Below are positions 45,201-58,177 of a DNA stretch of 64,000 nucleotides, piece after piece (position 1 is the first letter of the stretch; every line of letters starts with the position of its first letter). This DNA is from Eleginops maclovinus (lineage: Eukaryota > Chordata > Actinopteri > Perciformes > Eleginopidae), in the NCBI RefSeq assembly GCF_036324505.1, contig NC_086364.1, positions 15,702,648 through 15,766,647 on the forward strand, written 5' to 3'. The notes below the pieces were generated by a model, which was given only the letters and a program-made list of their open reading frames with translations, made no database searches and had not been told where the DNA came from. The translations under genes and the position numbers were made by a program.

Positions 45201-46496
45201 TTGCGTCTAGTATGATGAACAAATCAATACCACAAATGCTAAATATGTTGCAAGAGCCAGGAATACATTAGCTTAGGTGATTGATTGTGACTACTTCTGT
45301 TTTGTTAAATTAGCTCAAAAACCAAGGTCTAGAATTGTAACGTTGTGATTTTAAAGGTTGTTATGTGCTGGACTGTGAAAAAGAAAATAAGATGCTAAGG
45401 TGCTAAGGCGCTGGGGGTCCTGCGATGCAGACTTTGTCACCTTCAAAAACAGGGCTTGGCTAGCTGTTTCCAAGCTAAGCTAACCTGCTGGTGGCGTTAG
45501 CTTCATACTTAACAGACTGCCATGAGAGTGATAGCAATGTTTTCATCAAACTATAGATTAATAACAAATTGACCCTCAGTCAACAAGCTAACCACTCTGC
45601 CAAAGTAGCTCCAAGCAAGAAAACAAAATTGTACCCGACCTCCCAGTTCCTCTGTGACTCACTAAACGTTCCACTTTTTTTTTCCTGTGGAAGGTCAGAG
45701 GTCTTTAGCTGGCTCTGTTCACTTTTTTCATTGCTGTCTGGAAAAAGAAAAGATGGCAGTTACTGTCCTGTAAACCTTTGGACAGCTCCATAACTAGAGA
45801 AGCAGGCGGATGGGATCATGTGTGCTCATTTGTGCCTATGATCAGGGAGATTTTCCTGCTTCCGTTTCTCCTGTCCTCGACTCTGACTTTAGTTTTTAGG
45901 GTGTTTCTGTGTTTGTGCAAGTGTTTGCTTCCATAGTTCAGTTTCTCACTGAGGCCTAAAGCTAGTTGCTTTAGACATGAGGCTTTCTAATTGGTAATGA
46001 ATCGTGATGTTTAAAGACGTTCTTTTCCTTATTATATCATCACTTATTACATGTCACTTGTGGTTACAAAAAGCAGACAAGTAACATAGTGTAAGATGGT
46101 TCAAATTTGACGCATATCAAATGTAAATGGTGCAAAACGGACTCTTAATTTAAAACCAGAGACATAATACTATGGTGTTTTTATACGGTCTTTTGTTGTA
46201 CACTCATGGAAAATTCTTCAGAGACTATGCGATAACCTATTGTATTCAGTATGTGCCTGCACTGAAGTCACTAGGGCCTTTTCCTTTCCTTTTTGGCACT
46301 AGTGTTCAAGGACTGGATAAAATCGAGCCATTGCCAGAAAGAGTTAGACTTCCATGCATTAATCAGAGCTCAGGATCAACTGAAATTGTGAGCGAGTCAA
46401 TTGGATCCAGGCAATGAAGCCAATCCAGCTGTGGTCTGGCATTGAGCAACAGCTGCAGGAAAGAGGGAGGAGAGAAAGGGGGGAGGAGAGGGGGGA

Positions 46497-46587
<91 letters not shown>

Positions 46588-49500
46588 TGTGAGTGTGAGT
46601 GTGAGTGTGAGTGTGAGTGTGAGTGTGAGTGTGAGTGTGAGTGTCTGCCTGATGTAAGGAGAACCGAGAATTAGAGAGGATTAAAGTAAAGGAAGAACAC
46701 TGAGACCAAGATGAGGATCAGACAGCAAATGAGGGGCTTTTACTGTAAATGTGAGACGGCTGGATGTTTATACTGAAACTGGAAGAGGAAGTGAGAACAT
46801 TTGTAACATGCAACACACTGACGGAGTTAATTGACTTTAAAGGTCATACTAGTATATTGTGTGCATTAGCAGATTAACTAAAGTAGGTGTATACTTGACA
46901 TTACCAATGACCATTTTCCAAAGGACATAGTTGTTTGAGCATTTCAACAATTTACTATCTGGCTTCCGTTAATTTCAATAATGTATGAAAAAATAAAACA
47001 GCGGAGGCTTTAACGTTGATTGAGACTTGTAAGAGTCGTTGTCACATGGTCATAAAACTACGCACTCTCACATCTGATGGAATCAAGGACCATTGTTCCC
47101 ACACGAAGCCTCCTTTCTGCTACAAACATTCAAAACAATGTCAGGGTTTTTTATATTATGGGATTGGTGTTGTAACCTAAATACATTTTGATATTAGGAC
47201 ACTTTGATACAGAGCTTTTCAGCACTGATATATTTGTAGTTTTTGGACATTGTTGCTTGTTATGAATGAACTTAATTTGTAGTGTTTTTTATTTATGGAT
47301 TGACCGAAACAGACCCATACATAATAATAGATTTTCTAATGTATTTAAGAGGACTTCAATTCACCCACTTTTAATGTAACTTTCATGCAGTTTCAGATCT
47401 ATTTCCATTTGATCAAAATGTAAAGCCAAATGGTAACAATTCACATTTAATACAGTTTCTGTGATATCAAATTCACAGTTTCTGCTAAGTTACATTATTT
47501 GGTCACAGCAATTCTTTGTGCAAAATTGCATATTTTTATCGATGAGTTTCTTCAGCGAGTTAGCCGTTACAGAGTTTAAGCTCAGAAAAAAACAAGTTAT
47601 AGTTAGCCATTCAGTGTTGACAGATAAGTGAAATAAACTGCTGGCTGCCTGTAAGGTAGAAAACCAATCTGAAAATGTAAGTCACGCTCTGGAATAAAGG
47701 CTTTGGTTGGGTAAAGCATACATGATTTGTAGATAAGCTTTAACATGCTAAACCACCATATGGTACTTTACGGATCATAAAGTACAACCAGTAGATCAGG
47801 TCCCCTCAGGCCTGCCGACAGAATGATTCATCTGTTCACCCCGTATGGAGTCCTCATATGTCAAGACAAAATAAACGTTCCCTGTTCGCAGTAAAGAACA
47901 CAATCCATCAGTCTGTTACTTATCTGCCATGATTCCTTCCATCTGGCTGTCAGTGCTGCCTATTGTAACAGAACACGCTGCAGAACAGGGCTATACAAAC
48001 AGCACCGACATCCTGCATCATCTCTCAACAACTACAGCGGGATGGAAAGTTTGGAAATGGATGTGCGCTGTTACGACAGCTTGTTTTTTGATTTGTAGCT
48101 TTCACACGGGTTCGTTTGGGAAAATAACAAAGTAGGTCTGTTTTAGTTTTTTTCTCCTGATTTTATAACATTTTGTGTACTAACAGATCGAGAGGCGGTT
48201 GGAGCTGGTGCGCTTGGTGTCGCACAACACACACAAGAGGCTGGTGTCATGTCTGCAAGGTCAACTTGGCACAGACACAGAGAAGAGACATGTAAGTTCC
48301 TCTTACCTGCAGCTTTACTTTGTAGAAACTCTCAACTTTGAAATTGAATTGGGGTGAATCACTGTGACACCATTATTCAGTATTAGCAAAGACCTGCTAT
48401 CATGTGTTTTGAACACATACCATCTCCTCTTATGTAACAGATTGATATGAGAGGCACTCGGGAGACAAATATTCAGAGGTGGCCTCCTGCCAGCTTCACT
48501 ATCACTGAATAGCAGACCTGCATCAACCACCCATAATCAACAATACATGGCTATTAAGGAATCAGTGTTGTAGTGTAACTTCTACATTATAGTCGATTGT
48601 TTTTAAGGAATTAAAGAAATCTTTGGCGCTGATCACCTTGAATATTTGATCACCACACTGTTTAAAGTAAATTAACTTTGTTTGCTGGTGTGCCTACAGA
48701 AAAAGTTGCCCCTGACAGCTCTGTCCCAGGCCATGCAGGAGGGAGGCAGTCAGCTTGGAGATGAGGGTCTGATTGGGTGAGATGCCTGTCCATCTCAAAA
48801 ATAAACTCCATTGATTAATTGACCAAAACATAACAACAACATTAAAAGTGATTGTTTAAGTAAAAGGAATGTGAAAGGCCTCACAAGGGGTCTCTTGAGT
48901 AATATACTGTATAGTAGTAACAGTCATATTTGTGTGCATTCCTGTGTGTGAGCAGCAAAATGATGGAAGTGTGCGGAGAGGCTGAGAGTAATTTAGCGAC
49001 TGAACTGATGCAGCATGAAGTTCAGATCGAGAGAGACATCCTGGATCCTCTCAACCAGCTGGCTGAGGTAAAAATATTGAACAAAATGCTGAGCCTCTCT
49101 GCATACTATGTGACCAATGTCTTAATGCACACATTTCCACTTTCAATTTCACTAAACTGTATTTTTATCAAAATTCAGTGGCGATTAATCCTTCCAAATA
49201 TTCATGATTTATTTATTAACCTTTTAAAATGTGAGTTTGTTACCAAAATGCCACTGTTTTTAATATTTTGCTGTAATGGCCGTGGGATCAAACACTGGGT
49301 TTTATTGGGTTGTTAATGGGGCCATTTTTGTTCTAAGGGGTTGGAGTGCCTGTATTTTATTAAATAATTATTATAAATAAGAAGTATGACTCGTACCCTT
49401 GCCAACATGTATGTATGCAAAACCCACTCAAAATAATTGACAGATAAGAGCCTAATAAGGCCCTAATGATGCACCAGGAGTTAGGATTTAATTAGCATAT

Positions 49501-52500
49501 AAGACCGATTACTATTGACTGAAACACTCAGTAAGCCTGTAGCGGACTCATACACAGTGTGTGTGTTTAATCTCATGAATGTGCCAAATTCAACATGGCC
49601 TTTGGCATCTTTTTGTGTTATATTGCCGTTCTCAGTGATTCATATTGACAAAATGTTCTCACAGGAAAGGTGTTATCCTCAGTGTTAACTATCAAGTGCA
49701 TGTGTGATCATGCTGTACTCATAATCCCCTCTGTTTTTCCCACAGGTCGAGATTCCAAATATACTAAAACAGAGAAAACAACTTGCCAAGCTGGTTCTGG
49801 ATTATGACTCTGCCAAGACGAGGTACACCGGCCTGTAGTCTGAATTTAGTGGTGGAAAAAGTAACTAATTCACCAACATCACTTTTACATGTATTCTTTA
49901 ATTGCACACTTTTGCATATTTAGGATTTCAAAAATGTTTGACTGCTGTATTATATATTTGTTTTGTGATTATTTGGCACACTTAAAGGTCTAAATAATTG
50001 CTATCGCTGCAGGTGGTACCAGGCAATAAAGTCCAACAACCAGGCTATGGCAGCTAAAGTCGATTTGCTCAAAGACGAGAAGGATGAGGCTCTCAACAAA
50101 GTAGAAATATGCAAGGTAACTTCTGTTTTAAATGTCTTTTTATAATGCACCTTTTTATTTATGACTCAAAATAGGATTTGTGCTGTTGTTTTACAGCCAG
50201 CTTTACCAAAGACTGAGGTTTCATTATGCATTATGTTGAGTATTTAATAGAGGAACATTTAATCTAATAGCAGAACATTCCATTTAGGGCCTCTTCGTCA
50301 GGTTCGGATCATATCTTATGAACTGGCTGAACAAAGGAAGCCTTGTAATAGGAACAAACACACTATGCTCAATATTAGGACCGTGTATTTAGAGGTCGTT
50401 GCTTTGTCATCTGGAGTTTATCTGTGTTTAATGAAAAGTTACTGTCCAACGTAAAGCAGATAGTTTTAGTTTACTATAAAATTTGCCCTGCATGTAAAGA
50501 CATACATTTTTCTCTTCCTACAGGACCAGCTCTCTGCAGACTTGTACAACTTCGCCTCCAAAGAGGGAGATTATGCACGCTACTATGTCATGGTGGGTGC
50601 GCCTCAGTTTAGTTTAAATCACCTAGAACGGAAAAGGAAATATGATGCAAATATGGTCCAATCCACTACAACTGTATGCTTGGCTGAATGCCTGCTTCAC
50701 TATATTATGCAAATGGTTTGTGTATTTTACCTGTGATTTGTGTTTTTATATACATACCAGTTAATAAAGGCCCAGGCAGATTACCACAGGAGGTCTCTGG
50801 CAGCTCTGGAGGATGCGATACCGGCAATCCAAATACAGCAAGGTGAACAGCAAGACAGACATTTACTAAATCTGCAAACAATAGAAAAACACATAAGCTT
50901 TGCATGCGTTGATCATTAAACCCTCATATGGTTTTAAAGCTGTTAGCTTCAGTCCTTAATATTGTACAAGAAACAAGCTGCTCTTGCGCTGTTGAGAAAT
51001 CTAGGCTGGCTTTTCATGGCTTGTTGCAACTGACTTGGTTGACAGTGCAAATCAAATCATTCAAAACACAGCCAGCTAAAGAGGAGGAAAAACATGGCTG
51101 CAGTGTGTTGATGACAAATTCTGTAAATATCTATAGAAGAAACTGGATTTCCCAGGCTAGTTTTCTCCTAGAGAAAGAACATTGTTGACTTTGAACATTT
51201 ATGCATATATACGTGAACGATAAAGACTTCAGAATGGGGAATTATGTACGAGACAGCAACGCAGTGAGATTAAAGGAGGGCTCATTACACTTAGCATATT
51301 AAATATTCAATGTCTGTTGTACAAAAGTGGAACTGTTGAAAGACACAGAAGAGAAATGCTGTCCAACACTCAGATAAGTTTAAAGACGCTGACCTCTTTC
51401 CTAGATTCCTTGATGGAAAAGCCGGCATTCGGCACTGAGCTGGAGGAACACCTGAAGAGGAGCAGCCGTGAGATCGCTCTGCCCATCGAGGCCTGCGTCA
51501 TGATGCTTCTAGAGACCGGCATGAAGGAGGAGGTATGGATAAAGTGATGGCCGAATAGTACGAGAAACTTAAGAGTAAATAGGGCAAAGACTAAGGTAAA
51601 TTAGGGCAAAGACTAAGGTAAATTAACCAGAATTAGAATATAAATATGTCCACATAGACTTTAAAGGCGCCACTCTGGAGCTTAAAGGAGATGCTCTTCA
51701 GTGATGGCACGTACTGTCTGGAAACTGCTGTGGCCAACTTGTGGTCATTTAACCTTGAAGTTGTGAGAATAGAAAACGTCTATTTTTGTTTGCAGGCATA
51801 TGTTATGCATTAACATGTTACTTGAAACTAGACTCCTTATTTCTGTCCACTCATTCCGAAAGAGCCGTATCTCTGTTGGTAACCTAAACAATTAAACTTG
51901 ACTCTCTGTCAGATAGTGGATGGTACACGTGGTTTGCTTTACTTCCCCTTTCCTGAACCAACATAGGCTCACTTCTTACATTTTAGGATTGTAATCAGTC
52001 ACTTGTACCAGTCAGTAATCTTCTCAACATTTTCCTTGCAGGGTCTCTTTAGAATAGCTGCCGGAGCTTCAAAACTAAAGAAGCTTAAAGCGGCGCTGGA
52101 CTGCTCCACCTCGCAGCTCGAGGAGTTCTACTTCGATCCCCACGCTGTCGCCGGTACAACCTCCACTACAAATCCACAAAATGTCAAACCATCTGGTCCA
52201 TATACGTTCTACATAACTCTACTCTTATTATACAGGAGCCCTGAAGTCCTACCTCAGGGAACTTCCTGAACCTCTAATGACTTTTGACCTGTACGATGAG
52301 TGGACACAGACCTCAAAGTAAGAAGATCCATAGATATTGCTCTTTTAATATCCTGTAAAAAAAAAACTCATCCTTGCTAATAGTCGTTGAATGCACACCT
52401 GAATCAGTGTGTGCTCACAGCTTGCCTGAGATATTCTGGAACTTGTGTAACAAATACATTTTTTGTGTGTTTTAAGTGTGACTGACCAAGACAAGAGACT

Positions 52501-55500
52501 TCAGGCGTTGTGGATGGTATGTGATCGTTTGCCAAAGAATCACAAGGCAAACCTCAGGTAAGGGTATCTTGCAACACAGCATGACTGAAAGTATACAAGT
52601 AATTTCTGTACTGTTTTCTACTTTCAAAAGTGATGCTGCACATTTGACCTTGGTCGAAGAGTCATTTCATTAATTAAAATAATGATTTGAAACCTGGAGT
52701 CTCAATATAAATCTATACAGTTGAACATGTTGAAAAAAGGAAATGGAATGAAATGGAACATGTTTTTCAATTTCACACAGAATGGTTTTAGTTCTCTCTA
52801 ATTTGTCCCATTTCTTTTTGTTACACATTTTACCATTTTATGGGCTTATATCCTAAAATAGAACACATCTAGAAGAAAAAAATACTATGTTAAGTTGCTC
52901 CAAAATCCAGTTGCAGTAGCATAGAGATTTGTTTAAGTAATTCAAATCTATGTTTCAGGTATCTGGTGAAGTTTCTGGCTAAACTGGCTCAGGACAGTGA
53001 GGTTAATAAGATGACTCCCAGCAACATCGCCATTGTCCTTGGGCCCAACCTGCTCTGGGCAAAGACGGAGGGGTAATAACTGTGAACTGTAACCTCATTT
53101 CCATGTCCTAGTACAAAGTGAAGCTGAAGTTAATGAAGCTTCCACCTGTCCTTGTCTGTCTGTGGTTGTGTTTAGGACGCTGGCAGAGATGGCAGCAGCC
53201 ACATCTGTCCACGTGGTCGCCATAATCGAGCCCCTCATTCTGCATGCTGATTGGTTCTTTCCTGATGGTAAAACATCCATCTTTTGTATTCACAGTTTGC
53301 AACAGACATATTCTCCTCTCTGTCTTACTGAAACTGAAAAAAACAATTAGGAGATTTGTAGAATCAATGCTTGAATGTTATTTGGTGGTGTAATAATACT
53401 GTACCTGCCCGACAGCCCAAATTAAGACATGTCAAGTTTTATCAAAATGTTTTTACAGAAGAAAATTCTCTTTTCTACTAATTCTCAAAAAATAAGTAAC
53501 AAAAGAAAATCTATCTTCCTCTTACTTTGTGTTTGCTGTCCCCAGTGTGTTGTTAAATAACATTTTAGGACATTTTGGAAATCACTCAATGAATTGAAAC
53601 TCTAAGGTGAGGTTCTGAGTCGTAGTCGGTAGTGCCTCTTTGAGGCTGTATATAGGCATGCTATCGTTAGCCAACACACGCACAAGGACAATGCTACCGT
53701 TAGCTGATGTTGACAAGGTATAAGTTGTCCTTAGGAGGATGTAAAAGTTTGTATTAAATGTCAAAACTAGTTAAAGCAAAATAAGCTGACTATGTAGTTA
53801 TTGATCATCCCATTACTATTCCAAATTATTAAATGAAATAGAAGATCATCTTAACTATCATCGTATTTTTCATCATCTCTTCTCTATTTGCATTCCATCT
53901 TTCCGCCCTCCAGAGGTGGACTTCAACGTGTCGGGCATGTTTGCCTTGCCATCCCATCCAGCCACCCCTGACCCCGAACCCGGCCTGGATAGGAAACGTC
54001 CCGGCAGCCTGCAGGGGCAGGAAGGGGACAGTCACACCCCCCGAAAAGACAGGTACCTGCTCCGCCCCAACCTCAGCCTCAGCCTGCCCCTCACCCTCCC
54101 GTCCCGTCCCAAGACACTGAGCAGGCAGGAGTCTCGGGGCCCAGTGGTGTCGGCCCTCTATGTAGTGGCCAACGAGTCCATCACAGTCACAGAAACACCC
54201 ACTGAAGATCTGCCCAGTCCAGACTTCAAAGCTGTGCCGCAGTCCAATGTAGCTCCCATGAATCCAGTTACTGAGTAAAAGAAGCAAATAATGTTTTTGT
54301 GATTTTTGCACATTTTTGTTATGGTAAGGTCATTTCAGCAAAGGCTTATCAGTTATGTTTTCCTCAAGATTGGTACTGAACATCTTTTAGACGAACACAA
54401 ACCATTTGGAATATTTCTCAGTATTATTGGGATGATTGTTTGTCGAGAGCTTTATTTCTTGTGTGTTACTCTTATGTACTTTTGTGTAATCTCCTTTGTT
54501 TCCCAATTAAAGCTTAGGACTCACTGTAGGTTGCTGGTTTTATGTTTTGTTTGGGCTTCCTCTGTTGCATTTTGTTTGTATGGTGCTGCATCTGTCTCCT
54601 CTGTCCCTGCAGAGATGTCGCAGTTAAAAGTTACATTTAAAAAGTCTTTGTCAGGTGGTTTCATGTCCTTATTGGGTTCTTCCTCCACGGGTTTCATTGA
54701 ACTCAGGAAGTGGCATCTATTTCAGTCTTCCGCACCATCTCTCTCTGTCTGTCTCTGCTCTCGCTGTTTTTCTGTCTCACTCTGTCTTTTGCTCCTTCAT
54801 TCTGTCTGATGGTGTGTGGTTTGCCCTCCTGAAATCTCTCCCCTCTCCCCCTTCCCTAGCACTGTTAACAAACAGCCGGAGCCCACTCCACGTAGAGCCG
54901 GCACTGTAATTAGAAAGCAGCCACAGCTAACCTCACCCACCTTCCATCCCCCAATGCCTCCTCTGGAAGCCGGGGGTCCTGCCCAGCCTGAGCCCCAGCC
55001 CCAGCTCCTGTCCTCGGTTGCAGAGGCTGAGCAGCCTGGCCTGTGTGGTGATAGTAGTGGCGGTGGTGGTGGTGTTGGTGGTGGGCTCCAGGTAGCTACA
55101 GTGCAACCTCAGATTGTAACCCAGCTCAGCGCAGAGGAAAGCAGGTAAGGAGAAGCAAGCTGAGGGGGCAACATTACTCCCATCGCCTGCTCGCAGCCAA
55201 TCAGCCAATCCGGAGCACCCCTGCCCTTTTATGTTTGTCACGTGTTTGATTGATCTTTTGAGTTTTCAATCAGTTAGGTCCAAAATTGTAACTCATAGGA
55301 CTAACACTGTCAACATTTTCTTTTAAATTCAGCTTTATTGTTAACAAGTTAAGAAAGTAATGCAACAAAAATCATGTGCTGCTTTGATTACAGGCACTTT
55401 TTATCCTCCGTACTGCTTGTGATGATTGACCAGTCTGTTAAAGTTTCCCTTTTTGTCTGCCTGCTTGTCTGACTGAGTTCTTGACTTCTTCAGACAATGT

Positions 55501-58177
55501 CTGATTTTGCATGTAGCAAATCACTTAACTTTTGAACAAACAGATTTTCTGAATTTTGCATCCTCTTCTCTCCACGTCTGTTCATAATGTTTGTCTATTG
55601 TTCCCTGTGTGATAACCCTTACCCAATGAAATACGTTTTCTTCGTTGCTTGCATGAGCACTTGATTGTTAAAATCTGTTAAATAACAGATTATGTGTTGA
55701 ATGACTAACATTTGGGTTTACTGTATTCCCACAGCCCAGCCCGTGAGCTCATGTCCACCCCCCCTCCCCAGAGGAATGGTTCGGCCCACCTTACAGTAGG
55801 CACCCCTCACTCCCAGAGTGGATCCAGGGGTCCTAGTCCGCACATGGTTCGAAGAGGTGAGATAATCCATTCCAATTCTGATTATTTAATACCATCAATA
55901 TAATGAATGTCATATAATAATTATGTTTTCATTTGAAGGCACTAAGAAGCAGGCCCCCGCCCCGCCAAAACAATTCAGTCCTTTCCTCTCCCAGCCCAGC
56001 AACACACAGACATCCAGCTCCACTCCTCATCCACCCATCACCCCCCGACGCCACACCGTCAAAGACAGCCCTATCCACGCCCCGAGCCACCCGCCCCCGC
56101 ACCCTCCTCAAGCACAGGGGGAGTCAGAGCCATCTCCCCCCAGGACTCCCACCCCCCCTGACAGTCCACATCATGAAGGACCACACTCCAACCAGCATTC
56201 CTACCACCACTCTGGATCCCTCCCACGACCCTCCAGGCCGGCACCCAAGCCAAAACCCCGACCCAACATGCCGCCGCCCCAAAAGCCTGCAGCAAATGAC
56301 AACGCGAATGACATCTTTGGCTCCGCCTCCAAGGTTATAACGGGTAAGCTGTCTGTGCCTTACAAATCCTGTTTTTAGATATGTTTATACGAAAACATTA
56401 TAAAAGAAGCTGCGTTAGAAAAGCATTAAAAAACAATTACGAATCAGATTGTTTTTTGGAAAAAGGGTACACCAGCTGGCAGATATCAAGAAAGGGCAGT
56501 TATACTGTAACTCAAACAATGAAAGCATGTATACTGTATGATTACGTTTCTCAGCTAGTGTCAAATAGCTAAGGCTAGTTGTGTAGTGCCGGGGTGAACA
56601 GATCTCACAGAATCTGGGGATGAAGAAGGGATTTTACTGTACTTAAAGGAGCAAATCAAATATACAGTTTTAGTGAAGGTGATATATTCAAAATGCACCT
56701 TAAGTGAGAGAAAGTACCTGTTGGCAGCAAAAGCACATTTAGTTATCAAAAGTGAAGAAGCCATTGTGACAGGATTCTGTTAGTGTTATATTCATTTGTT
56801 GTTCAAGACCCATTTTAATGTTGTTAGTGTTTGAGGTGCAGATTACTTTTTACTTTATTACTATTGCTTTATAGGCTTTGTTAAACTTTAAGCAGTGTGC
56901 CATAAGTATTAAGCTTGTTGTTTGTTTTTGTGGAATTTTAAATAATGTGTTAAAGTCAATAGTTTATTAAATTAATTGAAGTTAAAAGTATAACATTTTT
57001 TCCTGAATCCCTTAATTATAAAGTAACAGAAATTGTAATTAACTAAGGTACCTCAAAATGATACTTCAGTACAGTACTCGAGTAAATACTTTACTTTCCT
57101 CTGTTTAAATCAGCCAAAGACTAAAGGAGTTCACTGTTGGGTGCACCTCTTGCAGTGTTTTCTATTATATACATTTGAGATATAATAAAAGTGCATATTT
57201 CTTCAACAGGTAAACATATTTAGTGATGTTTAATATTCTTAATTATGATTTCTTCTTCTGTATTAGCAATGCAACGGCTGAAATCACCTTCTGATGATCT
57301 GCTGGTACTTTCTATAGTAATGAGTGTTTTCAGCTTCCTCTCAGGCCGTTGCTGTAATTAGCTCTCTGGCTTTTGGTTTCACTGTGTTATAGTGCTTCAC
57401 ACCTAAATGTAACTGTGGTGATCTGATGCATGACAGGAAATATGTAAATATTACAGATGTCTGAGCTGCTGGTCTGCCTGTAAGATGAGCTTTGCAAGGC
57501 AGGTAATGGTAAGGATCTAATTGGCTGACGTGCTAGCCTTTGTCCTTGTCCACTGCATGTGTGTGTTGCTGTGCAAAAACTGTGTACATATTTGTCTGTA
57601 TACTAGTATGCATTTCTCCTGCACTCACCCTGCTGTCCAGCATTATTAACACGCTTTTACATTTCCACACCATCCCCTGCTATGATAACTAACCTGTTCC
57701 TAAAAATATGAATACAGACTTTAAACTAATACTTGTTGGTGTTGCTGCTGTATCTGTATTTTCTTAAACAGATCTATGTGGAAAATGTTGCATTTAATGA
57801 TTAACACACCAAGGATACTGTCCCTACCTCTAAAAACATTACTATAGTTTCAATATTGACCTGATAGAAAGATCGGTCCTTGGTGTCTGTCTTTGTGTGA
57901 GAAGGTGTTTGGGCGCTCCGCAGTTCAAAACCGTGTGTGTTGCCATTACATGTTTCGTTCATTATTAGCTCAAGTCCAAAACATGTCTAACCTTATTTAT
58001 TTGTCCCCCTAACTGTCCTGTATAGACGGAAGCCTTTTCCTAAAGGGGACTGGACGAGCCTTCATCCCTGAGGTGATTGCAGACCAACCAGGGGAGAGCT
58101 CTGCTGGTCAAGAGCCCGCCCCCACCCCAGTGCCGCAACCAGACCCTCAGTTCGAGACAGAGTACACAGCTCTCTGA
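39259..58177 (+). CDS. arhgap17: Rho GTPase-activating protein 17 (RICH1/nadrin)
   Basis: Twenty coding exons, all GT-AG and in phase: 39259-39311, 43176-43215, 48187-48291, 48700-48776, 48956-49067, 49746-49822, 50013-50115, 50524-50592, 50761-50842, 51405-51532, 52042-52153, 52236-52317, 52477-52557, 52959-53072, 53176-53267, 53914-54052, 54860-55144, 55735-55856, 55939-56343 and 58026-58177. The product is 809 aa (human 881). The BAR domain spans about 1-240 (start [18 protein letters not shown]). The RhoGAP domain spans about 250-440 and carries the arginine finger R286 in [10 protein letters not shown] and the [12 protein letters not shown] segment. The rest is a Pro/Ser-rich tail with SH3-binding sites ([18 protein letters not shown]) and a C-terminal PDZ ligand TAL (human STAL). 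It inactivates Cdc42/Rac1 at membranes and tight junctions. Introns hold no other gene that I recognise. Confidence 0.96.
39312..43175. other. arhgap17 intron 1
   Basis: A long AT-rich intron of about 3.9 kb. A minus-strand open frame of 120 codons at 41576-41938 has no recognisable motif and is treated as chance. A GC-richer patch at 41040-41170 contains a CCATAAAAGAGG stretch. Nothing else can be supported. Confidence 0.5.
45150..45600. mobile_element. Foldback (MITE-like) teleost repeat
   Basis: The left end (about 45165-45245, with TAGTCATTTTGGGAATATGC and AATACC...AAATATG) is repeated, diverged and inverted, at the right end (about 45480-45560, with AGCTAAGCTAACCTGCTGG and a CATGAGAGTGATAGCAAT piece). 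GCTAGCTGTTTCC at 45460 is typical of an abundant percomorph repeat I know from other fish sequences. Edges are approximate. Confidence 0.55.
46499..46644. repeat. Compound microsatellite (GT)n then (GAGTGT)n
   Basis: About 86 bp of GT is followed by about ten GAGTGT hexamers, in arhgap17 intron 2. Long Cys-Val and Ser-Val frames over it are artefacts. Confidence 0.97.
51579..51622. repeat. Two-copy 22-bp tandem repeat
   Basis: Two adjacent copies of a unit containing AGGGCAAAGACTAAGGTAAA, in arhgap17 intron 10. Confidence 0.9.
53585..53745. mobile_element. Fragment of a fish repeat rich in GCTA/TTAGC motifs
   Basis: Contains AGTGCCTCTTTGAGGCTGTA, GCATGCTATCGTTAGCC and GCTACCGTTAGCTGATG, a style typical of degenerate percomorph MITE/SINE sequences. 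It lies in arhgap17 intron 15. The family is not determined. Confidence 0.4.
54053..54278 (+). other. Coding-like read-through of arhgap17 exon 16
   Basis: If the donor at 54053 is not used, the exon 16 frame stays open for 75 codons to TAA at 54276-54278. The extension includes [20 protein letters not shown] and [17 protein letters not shown]. It is GC-rich and protein-like, unlike the intron sequence that follows. It would give a short isoform without the proline-rich tail and PDZ ligand. This is inference; no transcript evidence is available. Confidence 0.35.

Larger units (their letters stand above)
43216..48186. other. arhgap17 intron 2
   Basis: A 5-kb intron. It holds a foldback repeat (45150-45600) and a compound GT/GAGTGT array (46499-46644). 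No additional exon was recognised. Confidence 0.6.

Noticed and set aside
53829..54311. 160-codon minus-strand frame opposite arhgap17 exon 16
   Set aside because: Shadow of the plus-strand coding exon and its open extension; no independent homology seen.
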